The translations under genes and the position numbers were made by a program. Below, one piece after another: positions 1 through 6,361 of a DNA stretch of 8,116 nucleotides. Under the pieces are notes generated by a model. The model had not been told where the DNA came from. It did not search any database and saw only the letters and a list, made by a program, of their open reading frames with translations. Within the stretch, counting starts at the first letter, position 1, and the number at the start of each line of letters is the position of its first letter. The stretch comes from Methylovirgula sp. (lineage in GTDB: Bacteria > Pseudomonadota > Alphaproteobacteria > Rhizobiales > Beijerinckiaceae). Where the stretch lies: contig JASHUD010000084.1 of the NCBI GenBank assembly GCA_030040215.1, positions 1 through 8,116 of the forward strand. Direction: 5' to 3'.

Positions 1-1233
1 GCGCTCGCCGCGCTCGCCGCGGCGCTCGTCACGCTGGGCGGCTATGGGGTCGCGCTGCGCGCCTTGCTTGCCGTGACCGGCGCCAGTCCAGCGCTCGGCG
101 TCGCGGTGCTCGGAATCCTGCTCGTCCTGTTGATCGTACCGGGCGGACTTTCCGGCGTAATTTGGCTCGCGGCGGGAACCGCGGTCGTGACCTTGGCGGC
201 GCTCGGCCTGCCGCTTGCTCTATCGGCGCCGCGCGAAACCACGCCCCTTGCGGTCGCCCTCGCGCGTTTCGGCGAAGTAAGCGGCGCAGGCCAGCATCTG
301 CCGATGGAGCCCGCCATCGTGGGCGCCCTCGCGCTCGGACTTGCGACGCTGGCGCCGCTCTTCGGTCCGGCGCTCGGCAGCCGCGATCGGGCCGGCACGT
401 TGCGCAGCGGCATTTTCGCGCTCGTCTTCGTCGGGCTCATCGCGGCGCTGGCCGCGCTGACCATGGCCCGCTCGACCCTAGCGCTTGACGCGGCGCTGGT
501 CGGCCGCGCCCCTACCAATCTATCCGCCGACATTCTCGCGGCGAGCGGACGGGGTGCGATCTCGATCTGCGGCATAAATTCCGCCGTTGCGAGCGAGATC
601 GCCGCTGCCTGCGGGTCGGAAGGCGGCTTCGACGGGACCTTGCGGCTGCAAGACATCGGCGCCGACGCGCGCTATCTCCTCGAAAATCTTCCCCTCCTGC
701 GACAAGCGGGGCCGACGTTGGCAGGTCTCGCCGCCGTCTTTGCGATCGCGCTCGGCATCGGCGCCGCGGCGGCGGGCGTACAATCGTTCGCGACGAGCTT
801 CGGCCACGACATTTTCGACCACAAACGGCGCAGATTCGGGCCGGCGAGCCGGCGGCTGGCCTACGCGCGCGGCCTTGCGCTGCTGCTGATCGCCGGCTCC
901 GCCATCGGACTCACCCATGGCGCAGACGACCCGCGGCTCTGCATCGCGCTTGCGTTGACGGTTTCGGCGGCATTGGTGGCGCCGCTCCTCGCTTTGACCG
1001 TCGTTAAACGGGCAACGTCGCTCGGCGCACTGACGGCTTTGCTCGTGGCGCTTTTCGTAATCGCCGCATCCATTCTTACGCATCGCGGTTCGTGGGCGCC
1101 CGACGAGATCGCCCACAACGCGATCTTCGCCGCGCTCGACGCGTTTCTCGCCGGAGTTTTCGTGAGTCTTTTGCCTCGACGAAAGTTGCCCGCCGCTTCT
1201 CAGGAAACACGGGAGAAGCCGTCCGTGGATTGA
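1..1233 (+). CDS. Sodium:solute symporter (SSS)-like membrane protein, 5' truncated by window edge
   Basis: The reading frame is open from base 1 to a TGA at 1231-1233, giving the last 410 residues; the start lies left of the window. The fragment holds about nine hydrophobic segments (fragment residues about 22-45, 50-75, 105-122, 136-156, 237-263, 289-304, 313-335, 341-359, 374-392) and a polar C-terminal tail. I call it SSS-like from remembered family patterns: a GG-x-x-G-V-x-W stretch between two early helices; a helix ending in SFGHDIF, like the SxxxHDL end of the central helix in acetate/cation symporters; and a final helix ending VSLLP. The long loop at about 157-236 resembles the large loop of the VC_2705-type subfamily and carries two cysteines (about 190 and 204). 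By family it would be a cation-coupled solute carrier in the inner membrane, but several motif positions are diverged and the substrate cannot be read. It is convergent with prfA, 28 bp apart. Membrane protein is certain; SSS membership is probable. Confidence 0.62.
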   Translation, partial: ALAALAAALVTLGGYGVALRALLAVTGASPALGVAVLGILLVLLIVPGGLSGVIWLAAGTAVVTLAALGLPLALSAPRETTPLAVALARFGEVSGAGQHLPMEPAIVGALALGLATLAPLFGPALGSRDRAGTLRSGIFALVFVGLIAALAALTMARSTLALDAALVGRAPTNLSADILAASGRGAISICGINSAVASEIAAACGSEGGFDGTLRLQDIGADARYLLENLPLLRQAGPTLAGLAAVFAIALGIGAAAAGVQSFATSFGHDIFDHKRRRFGPASRRLAYARGLALLLIAGSAIGLTHGADDPRLCIALALTVSAALVAPLLALTVVKRATSLGALTALLVALFVIAASILTHRGSWAPDEIAHNAIFAALDAFLAGVFVSLLPRRKLPAASQETREKPSVD

Positions 1234-1261
1234 GTAGACCCGCCGATCGGAATCCTCGGGC
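1234..1261. other. Short convergent intergenic gap (symporter-like gene / prfA)
   Basis: Only 28 bp separate the two convergent stop codons. The gap holds the palindrome CCGATCGG and a short CCCG/CGGG inverted repeat. There is no T-tract on either strand, so I do not call a bidirectional terminator. Transcripts from the two sides probably overlap here. Confidence 0.4.
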
Positions 1262-2332
1262 TTATTTGTCGCTCGCCAGCAATTCCGCCTGGTGATGCGT
1301 GGTCAATGCATCGACGATCTCGTCGAGCGCTTCGCCGCCCAGGACTTTGTCGAGCTTATAGAGCGTCAAGTTGATGCGGTGATCGGTGACGCGGCCTTGC
1401 GGGAAATTGTAGGTGCGGATGCGCTCGGAACGATCGCCGGAACCCACCTGCGCGCGCCGATCCGCGGCGCGTTCCGCGTCGCGCTTCTGGCGCTGCATGT
1501 CGTAGAGGCGGGTGCGCAACAGCGCCATCGCGCGGGCGCGGTTCTTGTGCTGCGAACGTTCGTCCTGCACGAAGACAATCGTATTGGTCGGCAGATGCGT
1601 GATGCGGATCGCCGACTCCGTCTTATTGACGTGCTGGCCGCCGGCGCCCTGGGCGCGCATCGTATCGATCTTGAGGTCGGCTTCGCTGATGTCGACGTCG
1701 ATATCTTCGGCTTCCGGCAGCACCGCGACGGTGGCCGCCGAGGTGTGGATGCGGCCCTGCGTTTCGGTCTCCGGAACACGCTGCACGCGGTGCACCCCCG
1801 ATTCGAATTTCAGCCGCGCGAAGACGCCGCGGCCCTCGATCCCTGCAATGATTTCCTTGAAGCCGCCGAGCGAACCCTCGCTCGCCGAGACGATTTCGAC
1901 GCGCCAACCCTTGATCTCCGCGTAACGCTGGTACATCCGGAAAAGATCGCCGGCGAACAGCGCCGCCTCGTCGCCGCCGGTGCCGGCGCGAATTTCCAGA
2001 ATGGCGCTCTTTTCGTCGGCCGCATCCTTAGGCAGAAGCGCGATCCGCAGCTTCTGTTCGAGCGCCGCCAGCCTGCCGCGCGATTCCTGCCGCTCGGTTT
2101 CGGCGAGCGCGCGCATTTCCGGATCGAGCGTGGGATCGGCGAGAACCGCCTCGACGCCGGCTACTTCCTTTTGTTCGGCGCGATAGTCGCGGATTGCGGC
2201 CGCCACGGTATCGATCTCGGCGAGTTCGCGCGACAGGGCGACGAACACCGAGGATTCCGGACCGGCCGCGAGCCGGTCGGAAATCTCGGCGTGGCGGCGC
2301 AGGATGAGATCGAGCTTTTCTTGCGGCAGCAT
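1262..2332 (-). CDS. prfA: Peptide chain release factor 1 (RF1)
   Basis: This cytosolic translation factor recognises UAA and UAG in the ribosomal A site and triggers release of the finished peptide. The protein has 356 residues, close to the usual length of about 360. It shows the catalytic GGQ at residues 231-233, inside RAQGAGGQHVNKTESA; Gln233 is the residue methylated by PrmC in this family. The P-x-T stop-codon reading motif is P187-E188-T189, in RVPETETQGRIHTSA, which separates RF1 from RF2 (SPF). The N-terminal part (about 1-100) is the helical domain. The ATG at 2332 is fixed: an in-frame TAA lies at 2360-2362 with no ATG, GTG or TTG between. No Shine-Dalgarno is visible in front of it. 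It lies 104 bp downstream of ptsP on the same strand. In relatives I recall prmC following prfA; here a convergent membrane-protein gene takes that place. Confidence 0.97.
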   Translation of the reverse strand: MLPQEKLDLILRRHAEISDRLAAGPESSVFVALSRELAEIDTVAAAIRDYRAEQKEVAGVEAVLADPTLDPEMRALAETERQESRGRLAALEQKLRIALLPKDAADEKSAILEIRAGTGGDEAALFAGDLFRMYQRYAEIKGWRVEIVSASEGSLGGFKEIIAGIEGRGVFARLKFESGVHRVQRVPETETQGRIHTSAATVAVLPEAEDIDVDISEADLKIDTMRAQGAGGQHVNKTESAIRITHLPTNTIVFVQDERSQHKNRARAMALLRTRLYDMQRQKRDAERAADRRAQVGSGDRSERIRTYNFPQGRVTDHRINLTLYKLDKVLGGEALDEIVDALTTHHQAELLASDK

Positions 2333-2436
2333 GGGATGGAACGAAGTACGGGACGACGGTTAAAATTAAGGCGTAACGCACACCTTGAGAAGGGCATTGG
2401 ACGCCCTGAGGCGTGAAGTCCATTGAAAGCAGCCAA
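2333..2436 (-). promoter_or_regulatory. ptsP-prfA spacer / prfA leader with alternative hairpins
   Basis: This 104-bp spacer is transcribed leftward. In RNA order it holds ACGCC-TCAG-GGCGT (plus positions 2414-2401), the overlapping alternative AGGGC-GTCCAAT-GCCCT (2407-2391), then a hairpin with a following U-rich run (2386-2361). The GGCGT at 2405-2401 could instead pair with ACGCC at 2374-2370 and so break the last hairpin, giving mutually exclusive folds. The AT-rich block at 2361-2369 could equally serve as a -10 element for prfA, though I see no convincing -35. The inverted repeats are seen directly; any regulatory role is inference. Confidence 0.4.
2361..2386 (-). terminator. Candidate Rho-independent terminator or attenuator after ptsP
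   Basis: Read on the minus strand, AAGGTG (2386-2381) pairs with CGCCTT (2373-2368) as a six-bp stem containing one G-U pair, with a seven-base loop. AATTTTA (2367-2361) follows at once. The stem is short and the U-run is only four bases, so this is a weak candidate. If it works, prfA needs either read-through or a promoter within the last 30 bp or so. Confidence 0.35.
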
Positions 2437-4743
2437 CTACACCGGGATGCGATGCGCGACGGCGAAGCGATTGAGCTCGTCGCGCAGCGAATGGGCGGCG
2501 TCGTGCGCCTCGATGAGATCGCCGACGAATTTGCCGACCGCCTCGAGATCGGTCGCCAAAATCATCGCCTTTACCGGCCCGATGGAAGCCGGCGACATGG
2601 AGAGAGAACGATATCCGATCGCCAATAACGCCAACGCGTCGATCGGCTTTCCGGCCATTTCGCCGCACAGCGTCAGCGGCGTTTTGCTGGCGCGCGCCTT
2701 CTCGACGACAACCTTCAAGGCGCGCAGAACGGGCGCGGAGAGCGAATCGAACCGTCCGGCGACGCGCTTGTTGTCGCGGTCCGCGGCAAACAGATATTGA
2801 ACGAGATCGTTGGTCCCGACGGAAAGGAAATCGGCGCGCGCGCAGATCTCGTCGAGCTGCCATAAGATCGCCGGCACCTCCACCATGGCGCCGAGCTTGA
2901 GGTCGCTTGGCAAGCGGTACTCGTGGCGCTTCAAATAGGCAACCTCGCGTTCGGTAAGCCCTTTCGCGGTCTCGAATTCGGCGACTGTCGCAATCATCGG
3001 GAACATGATGCGCACTTCGCGGTCGGCGCCGGCCCTGAGCAGCGCCCGCAGTTGCATGCGCAGCAACGCCGGCCGGTCGAGGCCGATCCGGATCGCCCGC
3101 CAGCCGAGCGCCGGGTTCTCCTCTTCGACCTTGGTCATGTAGGGGAGAACTTTGTCGGAACCGATGTCCAAGGTGCGGAAAGTGATCGGCTTGCCCGGCA
3201 CCGCGTCGAAAGCGGCTTTGTAGAAAGCCTGCTGCTGGCGCATGCCCGGAAATTGCGAGACGATCATGAATTGCAGCTCGGTGCGAAAGAGGCCGATCGA
3301 TGCGGCGCCGGTCTCTTCGACGTGCGGCAGATCGACGAGCAGCCCGGCGTTCACGTGCAGTTCGATCTTCACGCCGTCCTTGGTGACGGCGGCCTTGTCG
3401 CGCAGCTTGTGATATTGTTCCTGCCGGCGGGCGCGCAGCCGCGCCTTTTCGGCGTAAGCATTCTCGATGTCCTGGGGCGGGCGGATATGCACGTCGCCGG
3501 ACGTCCCATCGACGATCAGCGCATCGCCCGGCTCGACGAAGCCGACGACGTTCGTCACTTCGCCGACGGTTGCGATTCCCAGCGCCCGCGCCACGATGGC
3601 GACGTGGCTCGATGCGCCCGCGTCTTCAAGCACCACGCCGCGCAATTTGCTGCGATCGTAATCGAGCAGCGCCGCCGGTCCCATGGTGCGCGCCACGATG
3701 ATTGCGTTCTCCGGCAGATCCGCGTGCGCCGTCGCGAAGCTGCGGCCGGCGAGCTGATAGAGAAGGCGATTGGCGAGATCGTCGAGATCGTGAAGGCGCT
3801 CGCGCATATACGGGTCCGTCTGGCGTTGCAGCTTGGCGCGCGCGTCGCTCTGCACGCGCTCGACCGCCGCCTCCGCGGTGAGCCCGGTGGCGACCGCCTC
3901 GCGCAGCCTGCGGATCCAGCCGCGATCGTAGGCGAACATACGGAACGCTTCGAGCACTTCACGGTGTTCGCCGGGGCCGACATCGCCGCGTTCGATCAAC
4001 TGATCGATCGATTGACGCACCGCGTCGATGGCGGCTTCGAGCCGTTCGGTCTCGGCCTTCACGTCTTCGGCGACGAGCTGTTTGACGATGACGCGCGGCT
4101 CATGCAGCACGACGTGCCCGAGGCCGACGCCCTCGGCGATGGGGACGCCCTTGAGCGCCAGCGGCCGACGCAGCGCCATCTCGGTGTCGAGCAGGCCGAT
4201 TGCCTGCAATTCGCCCGAGGCGACTATTTCGGCGAGCAACATGGCCGTCGTCTGCAACGCTTCGATCTCTTCATCGGGATAGATGCGCCGCACGCGGTTT
4301 TGCACGACGAGCACGCCGAGCGTGATGCCGCCGCGCAGGATCGGCACGCCGAGGAACGAAGAGTAGATTTCTTCTCCGGTTTCCGGCCGGTAGGAAAACG
4401 AGGGATGATGCTGCGCGTCGGCGAGCGCCAAGGGTTCGGCCGTCTCGGCGATCAGGCCGACGAGGCCCTCGCCCTTGCGCATCGTCGTCAAGTGGACGGC
4501 TTCGCGGTTCAAGCCTTCGGTCGCAAACAGTTCGAGCCGGCCGTCGGCGCGCAACACATAGACCGAGCACACCTCCGCCACCATGTTGGCGGCGATGTGG
4601 ATGACGATCTTGTCGAGCCGCTCCTGCGGGCTGATCGGCTCCGCCATGACTTCGCGAAGCCGTCGCAACAGCAGTCGCGGTCCGCCGATGGGGCCACGCA
4701 TGGCGATTTCCTTTTCAGGAGCCTCACGCTGGAGATCGGTCAT
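2437..4743 (-). CDS. ptsP: Phosphoenolpyruvate-protein phosphotransferase PtsP (EI-Ntr), GAF-containing
   Basis: EI-Ntr is a cytosolic enzyme that takes phosphate from PEP and passes it to NPr (PtsO) and then EIIA-Ntr (PtsN), a chain that controls regulation rather than sugar import. The 768 residues hold a GAF domain (about 38-178), which in this family senses glutamine or 2-oxoglutarate, then the EI N-terminal/HPr-binding and swivelling domains (about 195-425) and the PEP-binding TIM barrel (about 450-735). The phosphorylated residue is His380 in GASSHVAIVARALGI. The barrel shows LFRTE (485-489), NPALGWRAIR (543-552), SVGTNDLVQY (641-650) and CGEMAG with the acid Cys693. All key residues are present, so it should be active. 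I give the longer start (ATG 4743, GGAG nine bases upstream). Met15 (ATG 4699-4701) has AAGGA seven bases upstream, and family similarity begins there, so a 754-residue product is at least as likely. lysC lies 241 bp upstream and prfA downstream. Confidence 0.96.
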   Translation of the reverse strand: MTDLQREAPEKEIAMRGPIGGPRLLLRRLREVMAEPISPQERLDKIVIHIAANMVAEVCSVYVLRADGRLELFATEGLNREAVHLTTMRKGEGLVGLIAETAEPLALADAQHHPSFSYRPETGEEIYSSFLGVPILRGGITLGVLVVQNRVRRIYPDEEIEALQTTAMLLAEIVASGELQAIGLLDTEMALRRPLALKGVPIAEGVGLGHVVLHEPRVIVKQLVAEDVKAETERLEAAIDAVRQSIDQLIERGDVGPGEHREVLEAFRMFAYDRGWIRRLREAVATGLTAEAAVERVQSDARAKLQRQTDPYMRERLHDLDDLANRLLYQLAGRSFATAHADLPENAIIVARTMGPAALLDYDRSKLRGVVLEDAGASSHVAIVARALGIATVGEVTNVVGFVEPGDALIVDGTSGDVHIRPPQDIENAYAEKARLRARRQEQYHKLRDKAAVTKDGVKIELHVNAGLLVDLPHVEETGAASIGLFRTELQFMIVSQFPGMRQQQAFYKAAFDAVPGKPITFRTLDIGSDKVLPYMTKVEEENPALGWRAIRIGLDRPALLRMQLRALLRAGADREVRIMFPMIATVAEFETAKGLTEREVAYLKRHEYRLPSDLKLGAMVEVPAILWQLDEICARADFLSVGTNDLVQYLFAADRDNKRVAGRFDSLSAPVLRALKVVVEKARASKTPLTLCGEMAGKPIDALALLAIGYRSLSMSPASIGPVKAMILATDLEAVGKFVGDLIEAHDAAHSLRDELNRFAVAHRIPV
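4709..4713 (-). promoter_or_regulatory. Shine-Dalgarno for the alternative internal ptsP start (Met15)
   Basis: AAGGA, read on the minus strand within AAAAGGAAATCGCC, lies seven bases before the ATG at 4701-4699. Its spacing is better than that of the GGAG before the upstream ATG. It supports a 754-residue PtsP that starts MRGPIGGPRLLLRRL. Confidence 0.55.
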
Positions 4744-4752
4744 GCCGAATCA

Positions 4753-4756
4753 CTCC
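4753..4756 (-). promoter_or_regulatory. Shine-Dalgarno for the upstream ptsP start
   Basis: GGAG on the minus strand sits nine bases before the ATG at 4743-4741. It lies within the palindrome CTCCGGAG (4753-4760). It is the only support for the longer N-terminus, whose 14 extra residues (MTDLQREAPEKEIA) match nothing I recall in the family. Confidence 0.45.
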
Positions 4757-4773
4757 GGAGGCAGGTTCCCTGG

Positions 4774-4808
4774 ATGATTCCCAATCATTGGGGCCACTCC
4801 GCGGCCCC
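4774..4808. repeat. Two adjacent perfect hairpins in the ptsP leader
   Basis: ATGATT-CCC-AATCAT (4774-4788) and GGGGCC-ACTCCGC-GGCCCC (4790-4808) sit back to back with one base between them. Both stems are six perfect base pairs. Neither is followed by a T-run on either strand, so an intrinsic terminator is not indicated. They begin 31 bp upstream of the longer ptsP start and would lie in its 5' untranslated RNA if transcription starts further up. Confidence 0.5.
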
Positions 4809-4822
4809 TTGCTCGGAAAATG

Positions 4823-4843
4823 TCCTAAAGCAATAAGTTAGGA
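4823..4843. repeat. AT-rich inverted repeat TCCTAA-N9-TTAGGA
   Basis: These are perfect six-base half-sites with a nine-base centre, AGCAATAAG, in an AT-rich island inside a GC-rich genome. The 21-bp span with two half-sites about 1.5 helical turns apart could suit a dimeric DNA-binding protein. It could also be part of an intergenic repeat: the adjoining minus-strand text ATTTTCCGAGCAA resembles dispersed elements I recall from Rhizobiales genomes. I cannot tell which. Confidence 0.4.
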
Positions 4844-4984
4844 TGGCTGCCGCGGACAAGCCTACCGGCAGTGCATAACCGCAATACGACTGCCCATCGC
4901 AGCGGCGACGAACGGCGCGATAGCTCCATAGCTAAAGCAAACTCCGGACCGCAAGCGCAAGGCGGATACCACGAGCCGCCGCGG

Positions 4985-6223
4985 CTAGGCTTCGTCAAGA
5001 CCATAAATCGCGTGCAGCGTGCGCACCGCGAGTTCCGTATAGGCGGCGTCGATCAGCACGGAAATTTTGATTTCCGAGGTGGTGATCGCCCTGATATTGA
5101 TGCCTTTCTCGGACAGCGCCTGGAATGCGATCGCAGCCACTCCGGAATGGCTGCGCATGCCGATGCCGATCGCCGAGACCTTGGCCACATCGCCCGCCCC
5201 TTGCAATGCAGCATAGCCGATCTGCGTTTTGGTCTTTTCGAGAATCGCCTTGGCGCGGTCGAAATCGGCGCTTCCGACCGTAAACGTAATATCGGTCGTC
5301 ACCGTATCGTCGGAAGCCACCTGCACGATCATATCGACGTTGATGCCCGCCTCGGCGAGCGGCAGGAAGATCGCCGCCGCTACGCCCGGCCGGTCGGCAA
5401 CGCGGCGCAAACTGATCTGCGCCTCGTCGCGCGAGAACGCGATGCCGGTGACCACCTGCTGCTCCACGATGTTCTCCTCGTCGCAGATCAATGTACCGGA
5501 GCGCGGGTTGTCCGGGTCCTCGAAGGATGAACGTACGACCGTCTTCACCTTCTTCACCATGGCAAGCTCGACGGAGCGCACCTGCATCACCTTCGCGCCG
5601 AGCGAGGCCATCTCCAACATTTCCTCGTAGGCGACACGGTCGAGCCGGCGCGCCTTCGGGACGACGCGCGGGTCGGTGGTATAGATCCCGTCTACATCCG
5701 TGTATATATCGCAGCGGTCGGCGTTGATAGCGGCGGCGATCGCCACGGCGCTCGTATCCGATCCGCCGCGTCCGAGCGTCGTCACGCGGCCCGTCTCCTT
5801 GCTGAGCCCTTGGAAGCCGGCGATGACCGCGACCTCCTTGCGCGCGACGAGATCGGCAACGATCCGCTCGCCGTCGATGCCGGTAATCCGCGCCGCGCCC
5901 GCCGTATGCGTGGTCAGGATTGGAATCTGCCAACCTTGCCAGGAGCGCGCCGCGACGCCGATGCCTTGCAGGGCGATGGCGAGCAGTCCCGCCGTCACCT
6001 GTTCGCCGGAGGCGACCACGGAATCGTATTCGCGCCGGTCGAAATGCGGCGAGGCGTCGCGGCAGAGCGCCACGAGCTCGTCCGTCTTGCCGGCCATCGC
6101 AGAGACGACCACGGCCACTTGCGCGCCGGCATCGACTTCGCGTTTCACGTGGCGGGCGGCGTTGCGAATACGATCCATTCCGGCGACGGAAGTACCGCCG
6201 AATTTCATCACGAGGCGGGCCAT
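4985..6223 (-). CDS. lysC: Aspartate kinase, monofunctional, with tandem ACT domains
   Basis: Aspartate kinase phosphorylates L-aspartate to 4-aspartyl phosphate with ATP. This is the first step toward lysine/diaminopimelate, threonine, methionine and isoleucine, in the cytosol. The protein has 412 residues. The amino-acid kinase domain (about 1-235) shows KFGGTS (7-12), ASGEQV (71-76), GRGGSDTSA (151-159) and TDVDGIYTTDPR (175-186). Two ACT domains follow (about 265-340 and 345-410), with TTSEIKISVLID (381-392), the segment that forms the effector site in lysine- or threonine-inhibited homologues; feedback inhibition is therefore likely. There is no homoserine dehydrogenase fusion. The ATG at 6223 is the first possible start, because an in-frame TAG lies nine codons' span upstream (6242-6244) with no other start between. 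The only purine-rich run, AGGAAGG (6243-6237), is 13 bases away, so the ribosome site is weak. It is divergent from ubiG and upstream of ptsP. Confidence 0.97.
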   Translation of the reverse strand: MARLVMKFGGTSVAGMDRIRNAARHVKREVDAGAQVAVVVSAMAGKTDELVALCRDASPHFDRREYDSVVASGEQVTAGLLAIALQGIGVAARSWQGWQIPILTTHTAGAARITGIDGERIVADLVARKEVAVIAGFQGLSKETGRVTTLGRGGSDTSAVAIAAAINADRCDIYTDVDGIYTTDPRVVPKARRLDRVAYEEMLEMASLGAKVMQVRSVELAMVKKVKTVVRSSFEDPDNPRSGTLICDEENIVEQQVVTGIAFSRDEAQISLRRVADRPGVAAAIFLPLAEAGINVDMIVQVASDDTVTTDITFTVGSADFDRAKAILEKTKTQIGYAALQGAGDVAKVSAIGIGMRSHSGVAAIAFQALSEKGINIRAITTSEIKISVLIDAAYTELAVRTLHAIYGLDEA

Positions 6224-6361
6224 AGGGTCCGGCGGGCCTTCCTAAAATCGGTGCTGGATCGGCAGGCGCGGCGACCGAAGCGCTCGCGCCGCAAGGCTGC
6301 GCCGCCTATACACTACCGGGAGCCCGAGTTCAATTTGCCCTCGTTGCGCGTGGAGGACTGC
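6224..6361. promoter_or_regulatory. Divergent lysC / ubiG promoter region
   Basis: These 138 bp separate two divergent start codons and must carry promoters for both unless transcription enters from elsewhere. On the plus strand TATACA (6307-6312) is a fair -10 for ubiG, but the bases 17 upstream do not resemble TTGACA. On the minus strand the only AT-rich run is CGATTTTAGG, just before the lysC purine run. I see no operator-like palindrome and no lysine-riboswitch-like folding. Confidence 0.4.
6352..6356 (+). promoter_or_regulatory. Shine-Dalgarno that sets the ubiG start
   Basis: GGAGG lies five bases before the ATG at 6362. The frame stays open far upstream, antisense to lysC, so this site is what identifies the true start. 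It gives a 251-residue UbiG with the usual short N-terminus. Confidence 0.75.

Larger units (their letters stand above)
4744..4984 (-). promoter_or_regulatory. lysC-ptsP intergenic region, palindrome-rich ptsP leader
   Basis: These 241 bp contain no plausible gene. They presumably hold the ptsP promoter, although I cannot point to a convincing -35/-10 pair. Four perfect inverted repeats stand out, all in plus coordinates: ATGATT/AATCAT (4774-4788), GGGGCC/GGCCCC (4790-4808), TCCTAA/TTAGGA (4823-4843) and TAGCT/AGCTA (4921-4934). A further AGCCGC/GCGGCT (4974-4986) overlaps the lysC stop codon. The minus-strand nonamer TTGCTTTAG occurs twice (plus 4826-4834 and 4931-4939). The mix of palindromes and an AT-rich block is more like an intergenic repeat or a structured leader than plain spacer. 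Confidence 0.55.

Noticed and set aside
42..656. Minus-strand ORF opposite the symporter-like gene
   Set aside because: The plus frame encodes a clear multi-pass membrane protein. The minus frame is low-complexity Ala/Ser/Arg/Pro, typical of a shadow.
1292..2416. A 374-codon plus-strand ORF opposite prfA
   Set aside because: It is the shadow of prfA: the opposite strand carries every RF1 motif, and this frame shows no domain or ribosome site that I can see.
4790..4808. GGGGCC/GGCCCC hairpin as the lysC terminator
   Set aside because: It lies about 180 bp past the lysC stop and has no U-run after it on the minus strand, so an intrinsic terminator is not supported.
2923..4836. A 637-codon plus-strand ORF opposite ptsP
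   Set aside because: It is the complement of a strongly conserved EI-Ntr gene. Its product is rich in Arg, Asp, His and Ala with no recognisable domain, as expected for an antisense frame in GC-rich coding DNA.
4871..5530. A 219-codon plus-strand ORF in the lysC 3' region
   Set aside because: Most of it lies opposite the ACT domains of lysC. The part in the spacer has no ribosome site and no recognisable protein features.
5810..6361. Upstream extension of the ubiG frame across lysC
   Set aside because: The extension is antisense to conserved lysC sequence. GGAGG five bases before ATG 6362, together with UbiG family length, place the true start there.
6224..6361. A lysine riboswitch upstream of lysC
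   Set aside because: The lysC leader has at most 138 bp, shared with ubiG, and shows neither the multi-helix pairing nor the conserved junction bases of that riboswitch. Lysine riboswitches are also not expected in this group.
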